56,769 bases of DNA. Origin: Tannerella sp. (GTDB taxonomy: Bacteria > Bacteroidota > Bacteroidia > Bacteroidales > Tannerellaceae). Each line of letters begins with the position of its first letter. The stretch's first letter is position 1. The translations under genes were made by a program, and so were the position numbers. The DNA is taken from assembly GCA_031285565.1 (NCBI GenBank), contig JAITVY010000043.1:1-56769 (forward strand), read 5' to 3'. The notes under the pieces are model-generated. The model saw nothing but the letters and a program-made list of their open reading frames with translations, made no database searches and was not told the origin of the DNA. Below are positions 41,423-49,855 of this stretch, in pieces.

Positions 41423-42304
41423 CTATTGAATACTCAACCGATATTCTTTCGGAGTTTTTCCGGTGAAACGTTTGAAGTATTGTGTAAAAAAAGAAGGATT
41501 CGGAAAATTCAGTTCGTCGGATATTTGCTGAATAGTCAGTGATGTAGTTGATAAAAGCAACTTTGCATGTTGCAAAATATATTCGTTGATCCATTCGGAG
41601 GCGCTTTTTTGTGAGACTTCCTTTACAATGGTAGAAAGATATTTGGGCGTGATATAAAGAGCCTGGGCATAAAAGCTGACCCGCCGTTCGGTTATGAATT
41701 TTGTTGAGAGCAGTTGAATAAACTTACGGAATAATGAATCTTTGTGTGAATAAATATGTTTGATGTCCGATCTCCCGTTTTGATAAATAGAGGCAACTTC
41801 ATAGCATAGCGCCAGCAATAACTGGCGGGTTACTTCCAATCGGTATGGATACCCTTTGCGTTCGTATGCAAGATTGATATATCTGAAATAAGTATGCAGA
41901 AATGTAATCTCTTCTTTTGATAGCGGAATACAAGGGTTTTCACGGATTGTTAAAAACAATTCCGAAATTGAAGGGATGTCGATGTTGCGGATAAATTCAA
42001 CATTTGTGGCCAATACCATACATTCAAAGTCGGGGCTTTTATTTAATGTCTGTAATACAGTTGCCGAGAAACATACACACATGTCGTCTTTCCTGAAATG
42101 GTAGTCGTGATTATTGATTGATAATTCACAAGATCCGTTTAAACATAAAGCAACGAACACTGCTTCTACAATTTTAGGAAATCGTTCGAGTTCCAGATAG
42201 TCATCCTGGTTACCCGATAATTTGAAATTCCTCAGGATTAATTCATGCCTGAATCCTTCCGGGTCGTTTACATAATGTTGGATATTAATGCTATTGATTC
42301 CCAT
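41423..42304 (-). CDS. AraC-family transcriptional regulator
   Basis: 293-residue regulator. The N-terminal half is a cupin-like sensing region (LELERFPKIVEAVFVALCLNG, CELSINNHDYHFRKDD). The C-terminal AraC DNA-binding domain (about 195-291) carries two helix-turn-helix units, SFYAQALYITPKYLSTIVKE and TIQQISDELNFPNPSFFTQY, ending FKRFTGKTPKEYR. The ligand and targets are unknown. The neighbours (xerD upstream, hflX downstream) are housekeeping. A -7 box TATTTTTG lies at 42326-42333. Confidence 0.92.
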   Translation of the reverse strand: MGINSINIQHYVNDPEGFRHELILRNFKLSGNQDDYLELERFPKIVEAVFVALCLNGSCELSINNHDYHFRKDDMCVCFSATVLQTLNKSPDFECMVLATNVEFIRNIDIPSISELFLTIRENPCIPLSKEEITFLHTYFRYINLAYERKGYPYRLEVTRQLLLALCYEVASIYQNGRSDIKHIYSHKDSLFRKFIQLLSTKFITERRVSFYAQALYITPKYLSTIVKEVSQKSASEWINEYILQHAKLLLSTTSLTIQQISDELNFPNPSFFTQYFKRFTGKTPKEYRLSIQ

Positions 42305-42325
42305 GAAACAAATGGATCATTTCGC

Positions 42326-42333
42326 CAAAAATA
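42326..42333 (-). promoter_or_regulatory. -7 box for the AraC regulator
   Basis: TATTTTTG on the minus strand, 22 bp upstream of the regulator's ATG and just after the xerD stop. Confidence 0.5.
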
Positions 42334-42371
42334 AGCATTTTTTTCTCATTTCCGCATGGAGATGGAAATGT

Positions 42372-43274
42372 TTATTTTTTATTTCTCGGATGATGGTTGA
42401 TAATCTCTTTGCGCAGGAATTCCCGGTCAATATGTGTATAGAGTTCGGTTGTGGTGATTTTTTCGTGTCCGAGCATAAGTTGTATGGCTCTTAAATTAGC
42501 GCCTCCTTCTAATAAATGAGTAGCAAACGAATGACGGAGTGTATGCGGACTAATCGTTTTCCTGATTCCGGCCAATTCTGCCTGTGCTTTTATAACATAG
42601 AATACCATTACGCGTGACAATCCGGCTCCCCGTTGATTGAGGAACAAAATGTCTTCGGATCCCTTTTTTACATCTATTTCGTTCCGGTCGTACAGGTATT
42701 TTTTGATTTCGTCCAGGGCGGTTTGGGAAATAGGCACCAATCGTTGTTTATTTCCCTTTCCTTCTACTTTTATGAATTCTTCATCGAAATAAACATCCGA
42801 ATATTTTAAATTGATAAGTTCTGAGACGCGTAATCCACAACTGTATAGCACTTCCAGCATTGCACGGTTCCGTTGTCCGGTAGGAGATGACAAGTCGATG
42901 GTACTGAGGATCGAATTAACTTCATCCAGTGTTAGTACTTCCGGTAATTTCATCCCGATTTTAGGGGATTCAAGCAACTCTGTAGGATCGTTACGCGTGT
43001 AATCTTCCAGTATTAAAAAACGGTAGAACGATTTAATTCCTGAAATTATACGGGCCAGCGAACGGGCAGAGATGCCAATATCACTTAACTGCGCTATGAA
43101 TTGCTGAAGGTCGGCATAACTTATCTGTTGGTATGAAAGTGATTCATTAACCATAAAACCGAACAGTTTGTTCAGGTCGTCCAAATAAGCTTCTATTGTA
43201 TTTGAAGACAGGCCTTTTTCCAGACGAAGATACGTTTTATATTTATTGATGATGTCGCTTTCCTTTTTCTCCAT
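42372..43274 (-). CDS. xerD: Site-specific tyrosine recombinase XerD
   Basis: Chromosome-dimer resolving recombinase acting at dif. It has an N-terminal SAM-like core-binding domain (about 1-90) and a C-terminal catalytic domain with all six residues: R149 (CGLRVSEL), K173 (GKGNKQR), H244 and R247 (HTLRHSFATHLL), H270 (MLGHEKITTT) and nucleophile Y279 (YTHID). The 300-residue length and absence of phage or integron context favour the housekeeping role. The ATG at 43274 is chosen over one at 43298 because the promoter of the divergent aroQ begins there. Confidence 0.93.
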   Translation of the reverse strand: MEKKESDIINKYKTYLRLEKGLSSNTIEAYLDDLNKLFGFMVNESLSYQQISYADLQQFIAQLSDIGISARSLARIISGIKSFYRFLILEDYTRNDPTELLESPKIGMKLPEVLTLDEVNSILSTIDLSSPTGQRNRAMLEVLYSCGLRVSELINLKYSDVYFDEEFIKVEGKGNKQRLVPISQTALDEIKKYLYDRNEIDVKKGSEDILFLNQRGAGLSRVMVFYVIKAQAELAGIRKTISPHTLRHSFATHLLEGGANLRAIQLMLGHEKITTTELYTHIDREFLRKEIINHHPRNKK

Positions 43275-43298
43275 ATTTATTAATATCAAAAAAATCAC

Positions 43299-43306
43299 TA
43301 CTTTTG
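43299..43306 (+). promoter_or_regulatory. -7 box for aroQ
   Basis: TACTTTTG on the plus strand, an exact TAnnTTTG match 63 bp before the aroQ ATG and 25 bp from the divergent xerD start. Confidence 0.5.
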
Positions 43307-43369
43307 TGCCATATTTCGAAGATGCCTGTTTTCTTCCAAAAAAGACGAATAGTTAAAGATACAAAGGAA

Positions 43370-43798
43370 ATGAAGAAAATCCAAATAATCAACGGTCCCA
43401 ATCTGAATCTTTTGGGAAGAAGGGAACCCTCTATTTATGGGAGCAAAACATTTGATGCATATTTGGATGAGTTAAGAGCGCGTTATCCGGAATGTGAGAT
43501 CAGCTATTTCCAGAGTAATATCGAGGGGGAAATGATTACTAAAATTCATGAAACGGGCTTTTCTTGCGATGGGATAATTTTGAATGCAGGTGCATACACA
43601 CATACATCCATAGCTTTGCATGATGCAATAAAAGCAGTGACGGTGCCGGTTATTGAAGTACACATCTCAAATGTACATGCACGCGAACCGTTTCGTCATC
43701 ATTCATTTTTATCGCCGGCTTGTAAAGGAGTGATTGCCGGTTTCGGAATGGATTCATACCGGTTAGCATTGGAGTCCCTTATAGCCCCTAATCCCTAG
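43370..43798 (+). CDS. aroQ: Type II 3-dehydroquinate dehydratase
   Basis: Third step of the shikimate pathway, dehydrating 3-dehydroquinate. The 142-residue type II fold shows IINGPNLNLLGRREPSIYG with the catalytic Tyr23 and flexible-loop Arg. It also shows SYFQSNIEGEMI, NAGAYTHTSIAL and the VIEVHISNVHAREPFRHHS block with catalytic His. I start at the ATG at 43370, since the in-frame extension to 43304 begins at the -7 box. It ends in cccctaatccctaggg, a ccctaaaggg-type repeat. Confidence 0.95.
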   Translation: MKKIQIINGPNLNLLGRREPSIYGSKTFDAYLDELRARYPECEISYFQSNIEGEMITKIHETGFSCDGIILNAGAYTHTSIALHDAIKAVTVPVIEVHISNVHAREPFRHHSFLSPACKGVIAGFGMDSYRLALESLIAPNP

Positions 43799-43915
43799 GG
43801 AGACTAAGAAACAGTAGAAAGGAACAAGTAAAAAGGCAATGAGAATCCTACGTTCCAGGGTTAGATTCATATTTTAATTTATTGATGAAGTTTAGGTTTA
43901 TATAAATAATAGAAG

Positions 43916-45364
43916 ATGCTGAAACATACTAAAATTATCGCAACAATTTCAGACCAACGTTGTGAAGTTGATTTTATTAAATCGCTTTACGAAGCGGGAA
44001 TGGACGTGGTGCGTTTAAATACGGCACATTTATCTGAAGAGGGTTTAAGTCGTGTAGTAAATAATACACGTGCCGTATCAAATCGTATTGGTCTTTTGGT
44101 TGATACAAAAGGGCCGGAAATCCGGACAACAGTTGCGAAAGAACCGATACCATTTAAAATGGGCGACAGGGTTAAGATGGTGGGAGATCCTACGGGTGAA
44201 ACTACAAAAGATTGCATATATGTCTCATATACGGATTTCGTACAGGACTTGACAGAAAGTTGTGATATTCTGATTGACGATGGCGACCTGGAACTAAGGG
44301 TCGTAGAGAAGCATGATGATTATCTGATCTGTGAAGTTCAGAATGAAGCAACATTGGGAAGCCGGAAAAGTGTGAATGTGCCCGGTATGCGTATTAATCT
44401 ACCTTCATTGACAGAAAAGGATATCAAAAATATTCATTGGGCAATTGATCATGACCTGGACTTTATCGCACACTCATTTGTGCGTAATAAGCAGGATGTC
44501 TTGGATGTACAGCAAATACTGGATGAACGGAACAGCTCAATACAGATTATAGCCAAGATCGAAAACCAGGAAGGTGTTGATAATATCGATGAGATATTGG
44601 AAGCTGCTTATGGTGTAATGATAGCCCGTGGTGATTTGGGTATTGAAGTACCGGCCGAAAGGGTTCCGGGTATTCAACGTGTATTAATCCGCAAATGTGT
44701 GGAAGTAAAGAAACCGGTTATTGTTGCAACACAGATGTTACATTCAATGATTAGTAATCCGCGTCCGACACGTGCTGAAGTAACGGATATTGCCAATGCA
44801 ATTTATTACCGGACGGATGCACTGATGTTGAGTGGTGAAACGGCTTATGGAAAATATCCCGTTGAAGCGGTACGGACGATGTCGAAAGTGATCAATGAAG
44901 CTGAACAAACGAAGTTGGCAGCTAATGATATACGTGTCCCAATTCGTGGAAATGATTTGGATGTCACTTCTTTCCTGGCAAAGCAGGCTGTGAAATCATC
45001 CTATAAGCTGAATGTGCGTGCTATCATTACGGATAGTCATACCGGACGTACGGCACGTTATTTAGCAGCATTCCGGGGTATTGCTACTGTTTTTGCGATC
45101 TGTTACAATGAACAGGTAATGCGTATGTTATCATTGTCTTATGGTGTATGGGCTGTATATCAACCCTGGAATGATAATCGCCGGGAATATTTTTACGATG
45201 CGCTTCATCGTCTGATTGGAAGTGGGCGGATTACACTTGATGATAAAGTGGCTCATTTGAGCGGAAGTTTTGGATCAGGTGGAGGTACTACCTTTTTGGA
45301 AATAAACGAAGTAAAGAGGGTTTTTGAGGCAGGTCACCAGTATCAATTACCGACGTTTAAGTAA
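43916..45364 (+). CDS. pyk: Pyruvate kinase
   Basis: Final glycolytic step, phosphoenolpyruvate plus ADP to pyruvate plus ATP. A TIM barrel with inserted B domain shows KHTKIIATI, VVRLNTAHLSEEG, LVDTKGPEIRT, and the active-site IIAKIENQEGVDNIDEI. MIARGDLGIEVP, KPVIVATQMLHSMI, RPTRAEVTDIANAI and LSGETAYGKYPVEAV follow, with a C-terminal regulatory domain (AIITDSHTGRTARYLAAFR). The 482 residues are complete. It begins 117 bp after aroQ, and the O-methyltransferase follows 11 bp later. Confidence 0.96.
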   Translation: MLKHTKIIATISDQRCEVDFIKSLYEAGMDVVRLNTAHLSEEGLSRVVNNTRAVSNRIGLLVDTKGPEIRTTVAKEPIPFKMGDRVKMVGDPTGETTKDCIYVSYTDFVQDLTESCDILIDDGDLELRVVEKHDDYLICEVQNEATLGSRKSVNVPGMRINLPSLTEKDIKNIHWAIDHDLDFIAHSFVRNKQDVLDVQQILDERNSSIQIIAKIENQEGVDNIDEILEAAYGVMIARGDLGIEVPAERVPGIQRVLIRKCVEVKKPVIVATQMLHSMISNPRPTRAEVTDIANAIYYRTDALMLSGETAYGKYPVEAVRTMSKVINEAEQTKLAANDIRVPIRGNDLDVTSFLAKQAVKSSYKLNVRAIITDSHTGRTARYLAAFRGIATVFAICYNEQVMRMLSLSYGVWAVYQPWNDNRREYFYDALHRLIGSGRITLDDKVAHLSGSFGSGGGTTFLEINEVKRVFEAGHQYQLPTFK

Positions 45365-45375
45365 GGATACCGGAT

Positions 45376-46020
45376 ATGGATTTAATGTCCGACGCAATCG
45401 AATCATATATTCTCAATCACATAGATGAAGAAGGCGAATTTCTTGCGAAGCTCAACCGGGATGCGCATGTGAAATTATTACGCCCACGAATGCTTTCGGG
45501 ACATTTGCAGGGACGTTTATTAAAGATATTTTGTCGGATGATGCGTCCCAGACGTGTACTGGAGATCGGAACATATACAGGATATGCAACTTTTTGTATG
45601 GCAGAGGGGTTGGCAGAAGATGCTCTTATCCATACCATTGAAAAGGACGATGAGATGGAGCCTTTTTTCTCTCCTTATCTGGAACAATCGCCTGATAAGG
45701 CTAAAATAGTGGCACACTGGGGAGATGCAAAAGAGATTCTTCCCATGCTGGATGAAACTTTTGACCTGGTGTTTATTGATGCGGATAAACGGGAGTATTG
45801 TATTTATTATGATTTGATTTTTCCATATGTACGATCCGGAGGAATGATTCTGGCTGATAATACGTTGTGGTCGGGGAAAGTGATGAATGAAGAAGTTGAA
45901 CCATCAGACCGGCAAACACAAGGAATTCTTGCATTTAATAATAAGATAAAAGCTGATATCCGTGTAGAAAAGGTTATTTTGCCGTTGCGTGACGGATTGA
46001 CTATTATTTATAAGAAGTAG
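45376..46020 (+). CDS. SAM-dependent O-methyltransferase, caffeoyl-CoA OMT type
   Basis: 214-residue class I methyltransferase of the Methyltransf_3 family. SAM motif LEIGTYTGYA (about 62-71), metal-binding FIDADK (D135, D137) and ADNTLWSGKV (D161, N162) are present, so it is a divalent-metal O-methyltransferase. The natural substrate in anaerobic Bacteroidales is unknown. It shares an operon with pyk (11-bp gap). Confidence 0.92.
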   Translation: MDLMSDAIESYILNHIDEEGEFLAKLNRDAHVKLLRPRMLSGHLQGRLLKIFCRMMRPRRVLEIGTYTGYATFCMAEGLAEDALIHTIEKDDEMEPFFSPYLEQSPDKAKIVAHWGDAKEILPMLDETFDLVFIDADKREYCIYYDLIFPYVRSGGMILADNTLWSGKVMNEEVEPSDRQTQGILAFNNKIKADIRVEKVILPLRDGLTIIYKK

Positions 46021-46086
46021 CCCCCTGGCCCCTAAAGGGGAACTAGTAAAAAGGGAAAAGGAACAAGGTAAAAGTAAATGCACAAT

Positions 46087-46168
46087 CGTCATTTCGACTG
46101 AAAGGAGAAATCCCATAAATGCAATGGTATCGTGTTCATGCGATGTCTCATATATATTCGACATGACG
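46087..46168. repeat. Palindromic intergenic repeat, cgtcatttcga family, copy D
   Basis: Termini CGTCATTTCGA (46087-46097) and TCGACATGACG (46158-46168) are complementary at 10 of 11 positions. It shares 22 leading bases with copy C and the internal gcaatgg tract. It is 82 bp, in the 282-bp gap between the methyltransferase and rbfA. A cccctaaagggg repeat lies at about 46028-46040. Confidence 0.75.
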
Positions 46169-46215
46169 GTAGTTGCTGTGTTATTGGTAACTATGTGGGA
46201 TTACCTGTTTTTCGG

Positions 46216-46246
46216 TTTGCATTATTCAAGAATTCTGTTAATTTTG
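46216..46246 (+). promoter_or_regulatory. Consensus promoter of rbfA
   Basis: TTTG (46216-46219), a 19-bp spacer and TAATTTTG (46239-46246) fit the full Bacteroidetes -33/-7 consensus. This is the best-spaced promoter I see in the window. The rbfA ATG follows 56 bp later. Confidence 0.75.
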
Positions 46247-46302
46247 TAAGTTCTGAGATGATGTAAAACGTTGAATGTTGAATCTGAAATTTTGAGTTTA
46301 TT

Positions 46303-46638
46303 ATGGAAGGAACAAGATTAAATAAAGTAGGACGGTTGCTTCAGAAAGAATTGGGAGATATCTTTCAGAAGCAAACTCAGGGAATGCGTGGTACGTTGGT
46401 TTCGGTAAGTGCGGTACGTGTCAGTCCGGATTTAGGGGTGGCAAAAGTGTATTTAAGTATCTTCCCTTCAGATAAAGGAGCAGAATTATTGGAATCAATT
46501 GAATCTAATAATAAAGCGATTCGTTATGATTTGGGGCAACGTGTACGGACTCAGTTACGGAAAATACCGGAGTTGAGTTTCTTTCTGGATGATTCGTTGG
46601 ATTATATAGAGAATATAGATAAACTATTGAATAAATAA
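46303..46638 (+). CDS. rbfA: Ribosome-binding factor A
   Basis: Small (111 residue) KH-like protein that binds the 30S subunit and helps mature the 5' end of 16S rRNA. The order of blocks is that of RbfA: RLNKVGRLLQKELGDIFQK, LVSVSAVRVSPDLGVAKVYLS, and the closing IPELSFFLDDSLDYIENIDKLL. It is followed after 5 bp by the permease-ZnuA fusion. Confidence 0.95.
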   Translation: MEGTRLNKVGRLLQKELGDIFQKQTQGMRGTLVSVSAVRVSPDLGVAKVYLSIFPSDKGAELLESIESNNKAIRYDLGQRVRTQLRKIPELSFFLDDSLDYIENIDKLLNK

Positions 46639-46643
46639 GTTTC

Positions 46644-48755
46644 TTGAGTCTGGCTTTATACATAGCACGTCGCTATCTTTTTGCGAAAAAATCGCATAAT
46701 GCAATCAATATCATTTCAATGATTTCTGTTTGCAGTGTGGCAGTTGCAACAATAGCGTTGGTATGTGTGTTGTCGGCTTTCAACGGATTCAACGATCTGG
46801 TTGCATCCATGTTCAATAATTTTGATCCGGAGCTTAAAATCAGCCCTGTTAAAGGCAAGGTATTTAGCCCGGATACAGAATCGGTTATACAGGTACGTAA
46901 TCTACCGGAAATAGAAGTCTGCTCGGAAGTTTTGCAGGATAATATACTACTCCGGTATAATACGTTACAGAATGAACAATATGGTGCACGCCAGGAGATT
47001 GCAGTTGCTAAAGGGGTGAGTGACGAGTTCCTGAAAATGATAACCCTTGACTCGTTATTGATTGACGGTCATACGGTATTGCACGAAGGAGAAACTTCGT
47101 ACGGTGTACTAGGAATCGGACTGGCTTATTCGCTGGGTATCTATGGCAATTTTATGTATCCGTTGGAAATCTATGTGCCGAAACGTGAAGAGAAGGTAAA
47201 TCTATCGAATCCGGCTTCATCATTTCAGGTAGACTATGCTTATATTGGTGGCATTTTCAGGGTTAACCAGGCTGTTTATGATGATAATATGCTGATTCTT
47301 CCGATCAGTCTGGTTCGTTCTTTTTTGAATTATCCGACAGAGGTGTCAGCTTTAGAATTGAAACTGAAGCCTGAAGCGGATTTAAAGGTTGTGCAAAACC
47401 GGATAAAAACTATTTTAGGGGGTGATTTCCGGGTGGAGAACCGTTATGAGCAGCAACAGGCATCATATAAGATGATGCAGATTGAAAAGTGGATTACGTT
47501 TTTGATACTTACATTTGTACTGACGATTGCACTTTTCAGTGTGGTAAGTTCGTTATTAATGTTGATGATTGAAAAGAAAGATGATGTACAAATGTTGCGT
47601 AGTATGGGAGCTGACGACCGGATGATCCGTCGTATTTTTTTATTTGAAGGTACTATGATTCCTACATTAGGAGCAATTGTTGGTATTGTGATTGGTCTTA
47701 TACTCTGTTTACTCCAGCAAAAGTTCGGTATATTGAAATTAGGTGATACGGTTGGGGCATTTATGCATGATACGTATCCGGTACGAATTCAATTTTTTGA
47801 TATAGCTATGATATTTTTAGTCGTTTCGATTATCGGTGTGCTTGTTGCCTGGTATCCGGTGCGTTATTTTGGCAACAAGTGGCTGAAAAAGGGTTGGGCG
47901 CCAGTAGCTCTGCTTTTGGCCTTATTTACCGGATGCGGAACTGATACAACCCGTGAACAACGTGTTATGGTTACCGTTGAGCCTCAACGATATTTCGCAG
48001 ATAAGATAGCAGGAGATTATTTCGAAGTACAAACGGTCGTTCCAACCGGACAAAGTCCTGAAACATACGATCCAGCACCGTACGAAATGGTACGCATAGC
48101 ACAGAGTAAAGCCTATTTTCAAATAGGCAAAATCGGTTTCGAGCAAGCATGGATACAAACGATCAAAGATAACAATCCGGAGGTGATCTTTTTCGATCTT
48201 TCTGAAGGTGTGAAATGGTTGGAAGGAGAATGTTCAGGCCATGAGCATGATGATGATGAGCACGGACATCATCATGGAGTGGCTGACCCGCATATCTGGA
48301 ATGCTACAGGTCCGGCTAAAATTATAGCTAAAAATACACTGGATGCATTTGTAGAGTTGGATCCGGAACATAAGGATATTTATCAGAACAGTTATACAGA
48401 ACTGATAAGTGAGATTGAAGATACGGAACGTATATTACACGAAATGCTGGATACATTAACGCATCGTACGTTTATTATTTACCATCCGGCGCTGACTTAT
48501 TTTGCGGATGAATTTAACCTTGTGCAGTTTGCTATTGAAGCTGAGGGTAAAGAACCTTCCGCCGCTTCCATGAAAGAACTGGTAGATAGGGCTAAAGATG
48601 CTGGTGTGCGTGTGGTTTTTGTACAGCAGGAATTTGACCGTAAACATGCCGAACAATTAGCATCTGAAATTGGGGCACGTATTGTGACTATCAATCCGTT
48701 GGATGTACAATGGAAAGAACAGATGGTCTATATGGCGGAGGAGTTAATAAAATAA
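46644..48755 (+). CDS. In-frame fusion of LolE/FtsX-type permease and ZnuA-like lipoprotein
   Basis: 703-residue frame with two normally separate proteins. Residues 1-413 are a complete LolC/E-like permease (YIARRYLFAKKSHNAINIIS, a periplasmic domain, and helices near 280-305, 325-350 and 370-395). Residues 414-431, LKKGWAPVALLLALFTGC, are a perfect lipoprotein signal with lipobox Cys431. Residues 431-703 are a zinc-binding protein like ZnuA (VEPQRYFADKIAGD, VPTGQSPETYDPAPYEM, a HEHDDDEHGHHHG loop, DPHIWNATGP, FIIYHPALTYFA, VVFVQQEFDRKHAE). Topology would place the ZnuA part in the periplasm, and signal peptidase II could release it. The start is TTG, with no ATG available. A ZnuC-like ATPase follows. 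Confidence 0.85.
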   Translation: MSLALYIARRYLFAKKSHNAINIISMISVCSVAVATIALVCVLSAFNGFNDLVASMFNNFDPELKISPVKGKVFSPDTESVIQVRNLPEIEVCSEVLQDNILLRYNTLQNEQYGARQEIAVAKGVSDEFLKMITLDSLLIDGHTVLHEGETSYGVLGIGLAYSLGIYGNFMYPLEIYVPKREEKVNLSNPASSFQVDYAYIGGIFRVNQAVYDDNMLILPISLVRSFLNYPTEVSALELKLKPEADLKVVQNRIKTILGGDFRVENRYEQQQASYKMMQIEKWITFLILTFVLTIALFSVVSSLLMLMIEKKDDVQMLRSMGADDRMIRRIFLFEGTMIPTLGAIVGIVIGLILCLLQQKFGILKLGDTVGAFMHDTYPVRIQFFDIAMIFLVVSIIGVLVAWYPVRYFGNKWLKKGWAPVALLLALFTGCGTDTTREQRVMVTVEPQRYFADKIAGDYFEVQTVVPTGQSPETYDPAPYEMVRIAQSKAYFQIGKIGFEQAWIQTIKDNNPEVIFFDLSEGVKWLEGECSGHEHDDDEHGHHHGVADPHIWNATGPAKIIAKNTLDAFVELDPEHKDIYQNSYTELISEIEDTERILHEMLDTLTHRTFIIYHPALTYFADEFNLVQFAIEAEGKEPSAASMKELVDRAKDAGVRVVFVQQEFDRKHAEQLASEIGARIVTINPLDVQWKEQMVYMAEELIK

Positions 48756-48758
48756 AGA

Positions 48759-48783
48759 CCCCTGTCTCCCGAAGGGGCTTTTT
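48759..48783 (+). terminator. Hairpin terminator after the fusion gene
   Basis: CCCCT (48759-48763) pairs with AGGGG (48773-48777), followed by C and TTTTT (48779-48783). It is another member of the ccctaaaggg-type repeat family and ends the rbfA-fusion transcript. The following 170 bp hold a promoter-repeat relic (about 48863-48900) but no gene. Confidence 0.6.
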
Positions 48784-48862
48784 AATTGAAAATAGAAAAT
48801 GAAAGACAGATGATTAACTCAGTACATTCAATTATTCGATTTCATCAGTCGTTTTGCGTGAC

Positions 48863-48900
48863 TCGGCATAATCCAAACAAGTTGGGCTTCTGCCCTCGCT
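48863..48900 (+). repeat. Relic of the promoter-bearing repeat seen at 27420
   Basis: The tract tcggcataatccaaacaag continuing to tgccctcgct aligns with 27420-27461 (ttggcataacttgaacaag to tgctcttggct). The TATATTTG box that follows it at 27464 is replaced by tatttaaaa here. It sits upstream of the ZnuC-like gene. Confidence 0.5.
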
Positions 48901-48950
48901 ATTTAAAACGTTCAGTTTATTCAATTATTGACCGCTGACAGCTAATAACT

Positions 48951-49721
48951 ATGAATAAGTTAATAGAACTAAATAATGTCTCCGTATCATACGACACTAA
49001 AGTTGTACTGAGGGATGTATCATTCAAGCTTTGGACAAATGATTTTTTAGGGATTATCGGGCCGAATGGGGGTGGTAAGACTACTTTGATTAAAGTGATT
49101 CTCGGTCTTTTGAAACCCGGAAGCGGAATGATTTCTTTTTATGACAGCGGACGTGAAACCTCTTCGCTAAAAACAGGCTATCTGCCTCAGATCAATCAGA
49201 TTGATAAACATTTTCCTATATCGGTGTATGAGGTTGTTGCATCAGGATTGATGTCAGACAAAAAGCGCCTGGGTGGCTATACCGCAATACAACGTAATCA
49301 GATCCGGGATACCATCGAACAAATGGGGCTTGACGGATTGTCAGAACGGCCTATCGGAGAACTTTCGGGTGGTGAGCTGCAACGTACACTATTAGGGCGT
49401 GCGGTTGTTTCCAGTCCGCAGGTACTGATTTTAGATGAACCGAATACGTATGTCGATAAGTTATTTGAATCGCGGTTGTACGAATTATTGAAAATAATCA
49501 ATGAGCAAACTGCAATTATTTTAGTGTCGCACGATGTAGGAACGATTTTGCCATTGGTAAAGAATGTGGCTTGTGTAAACGAAACATTGCATTATCATGC
49601 CGGCAATAACATTACAGAAGGATGGCTGGATGAAGCTTTCCATTGCCCGATTGAATTAGTCGGTCATGGAGATATACCGCACCGGGTTTTGAAAACGCAC
49701 AATTGTAAGCATGAGCATTAA
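48951..49721 (+). CDS. Metal ABC transporter ATP-binding protein, ZnuC-like
   Basis: 256-residue ABC ATPase. Walker A GPNGGGKTT (37-45), Q-loop in GYLPQ (76-80), signature LSGGE (138-142), Walker B ILDEP (160-164) and the switch His194 in VSHD are all present. A His/Cys-rich tail (HNCKHEH, 250-256) suits a zinc transporter. It is downstream of the fused ZnuA domain. The expected membrane permease ZnuB does not follow; the next gene is an unrelated oxidoreductase. Confidence 0.88.
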   Translation: MNKLIELNNVSVSYDTKVVLRDVSFKLWTNDFLGIIGPNGGGKTTLIKVILGLLKPGSGMISFYDSGRETSSLKTGYLPQINQIDKHFPISVYEVVASGLMSDKKRLGGYTAIQRNQIRDTIEQMGLDGLSERPIGELSGGELQRTLLGRAVVSSPQVLILDEPNTYVDKLFESRLYELLKIINEQTAIILVSHDVGTILPLVKNVACVNETLHYHAGNNITEGWLDEAFHCPIELVGHGDIPHRVLKTHNCKHEH

Positions 49722-49736
49722 CCATAATGTCTTGTC

Positions 49737-49819
49737 CAACAGGATTTGCAATCCTGTTGTATATTATTATCCGGATTTAAAATCCGGTAGATATAGACCA
49801 GGGATTGCAAATTTCTGGT
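49737..49819. repeat. Three consecutive small hairpins (REP-like)
   Basis: CAACAGGATT/AATCCTGTTG (49737-49759, loop TGC), CCGGATTT/AAATCCGG (49771-49787) and ACCAGGGATT/AATTTCTGGT (49797-49819, loop GCA, 8 of 10 paired) follow each other. They share a gatttgcaaatc-like core. They fill the 134 bp between the ZnuC-like gene and the oxidoreductase and may be REP elements of the kind mobilised by Y1/RAYT transposases. Confidence 0.65.
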
Positions 49820-49855
49820 GACAAAGAGATACTTAGTAAAAAGGGAAAGGTAAAA

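Noticed and set aside
42372..43274. XerD-like recombinase as a phage or island integrase
   Set aside because: Length, motif spacing and neighbours (aroQ, regulator) fit housekeeping XerD. No attachment repeats or cargo genes are visible.
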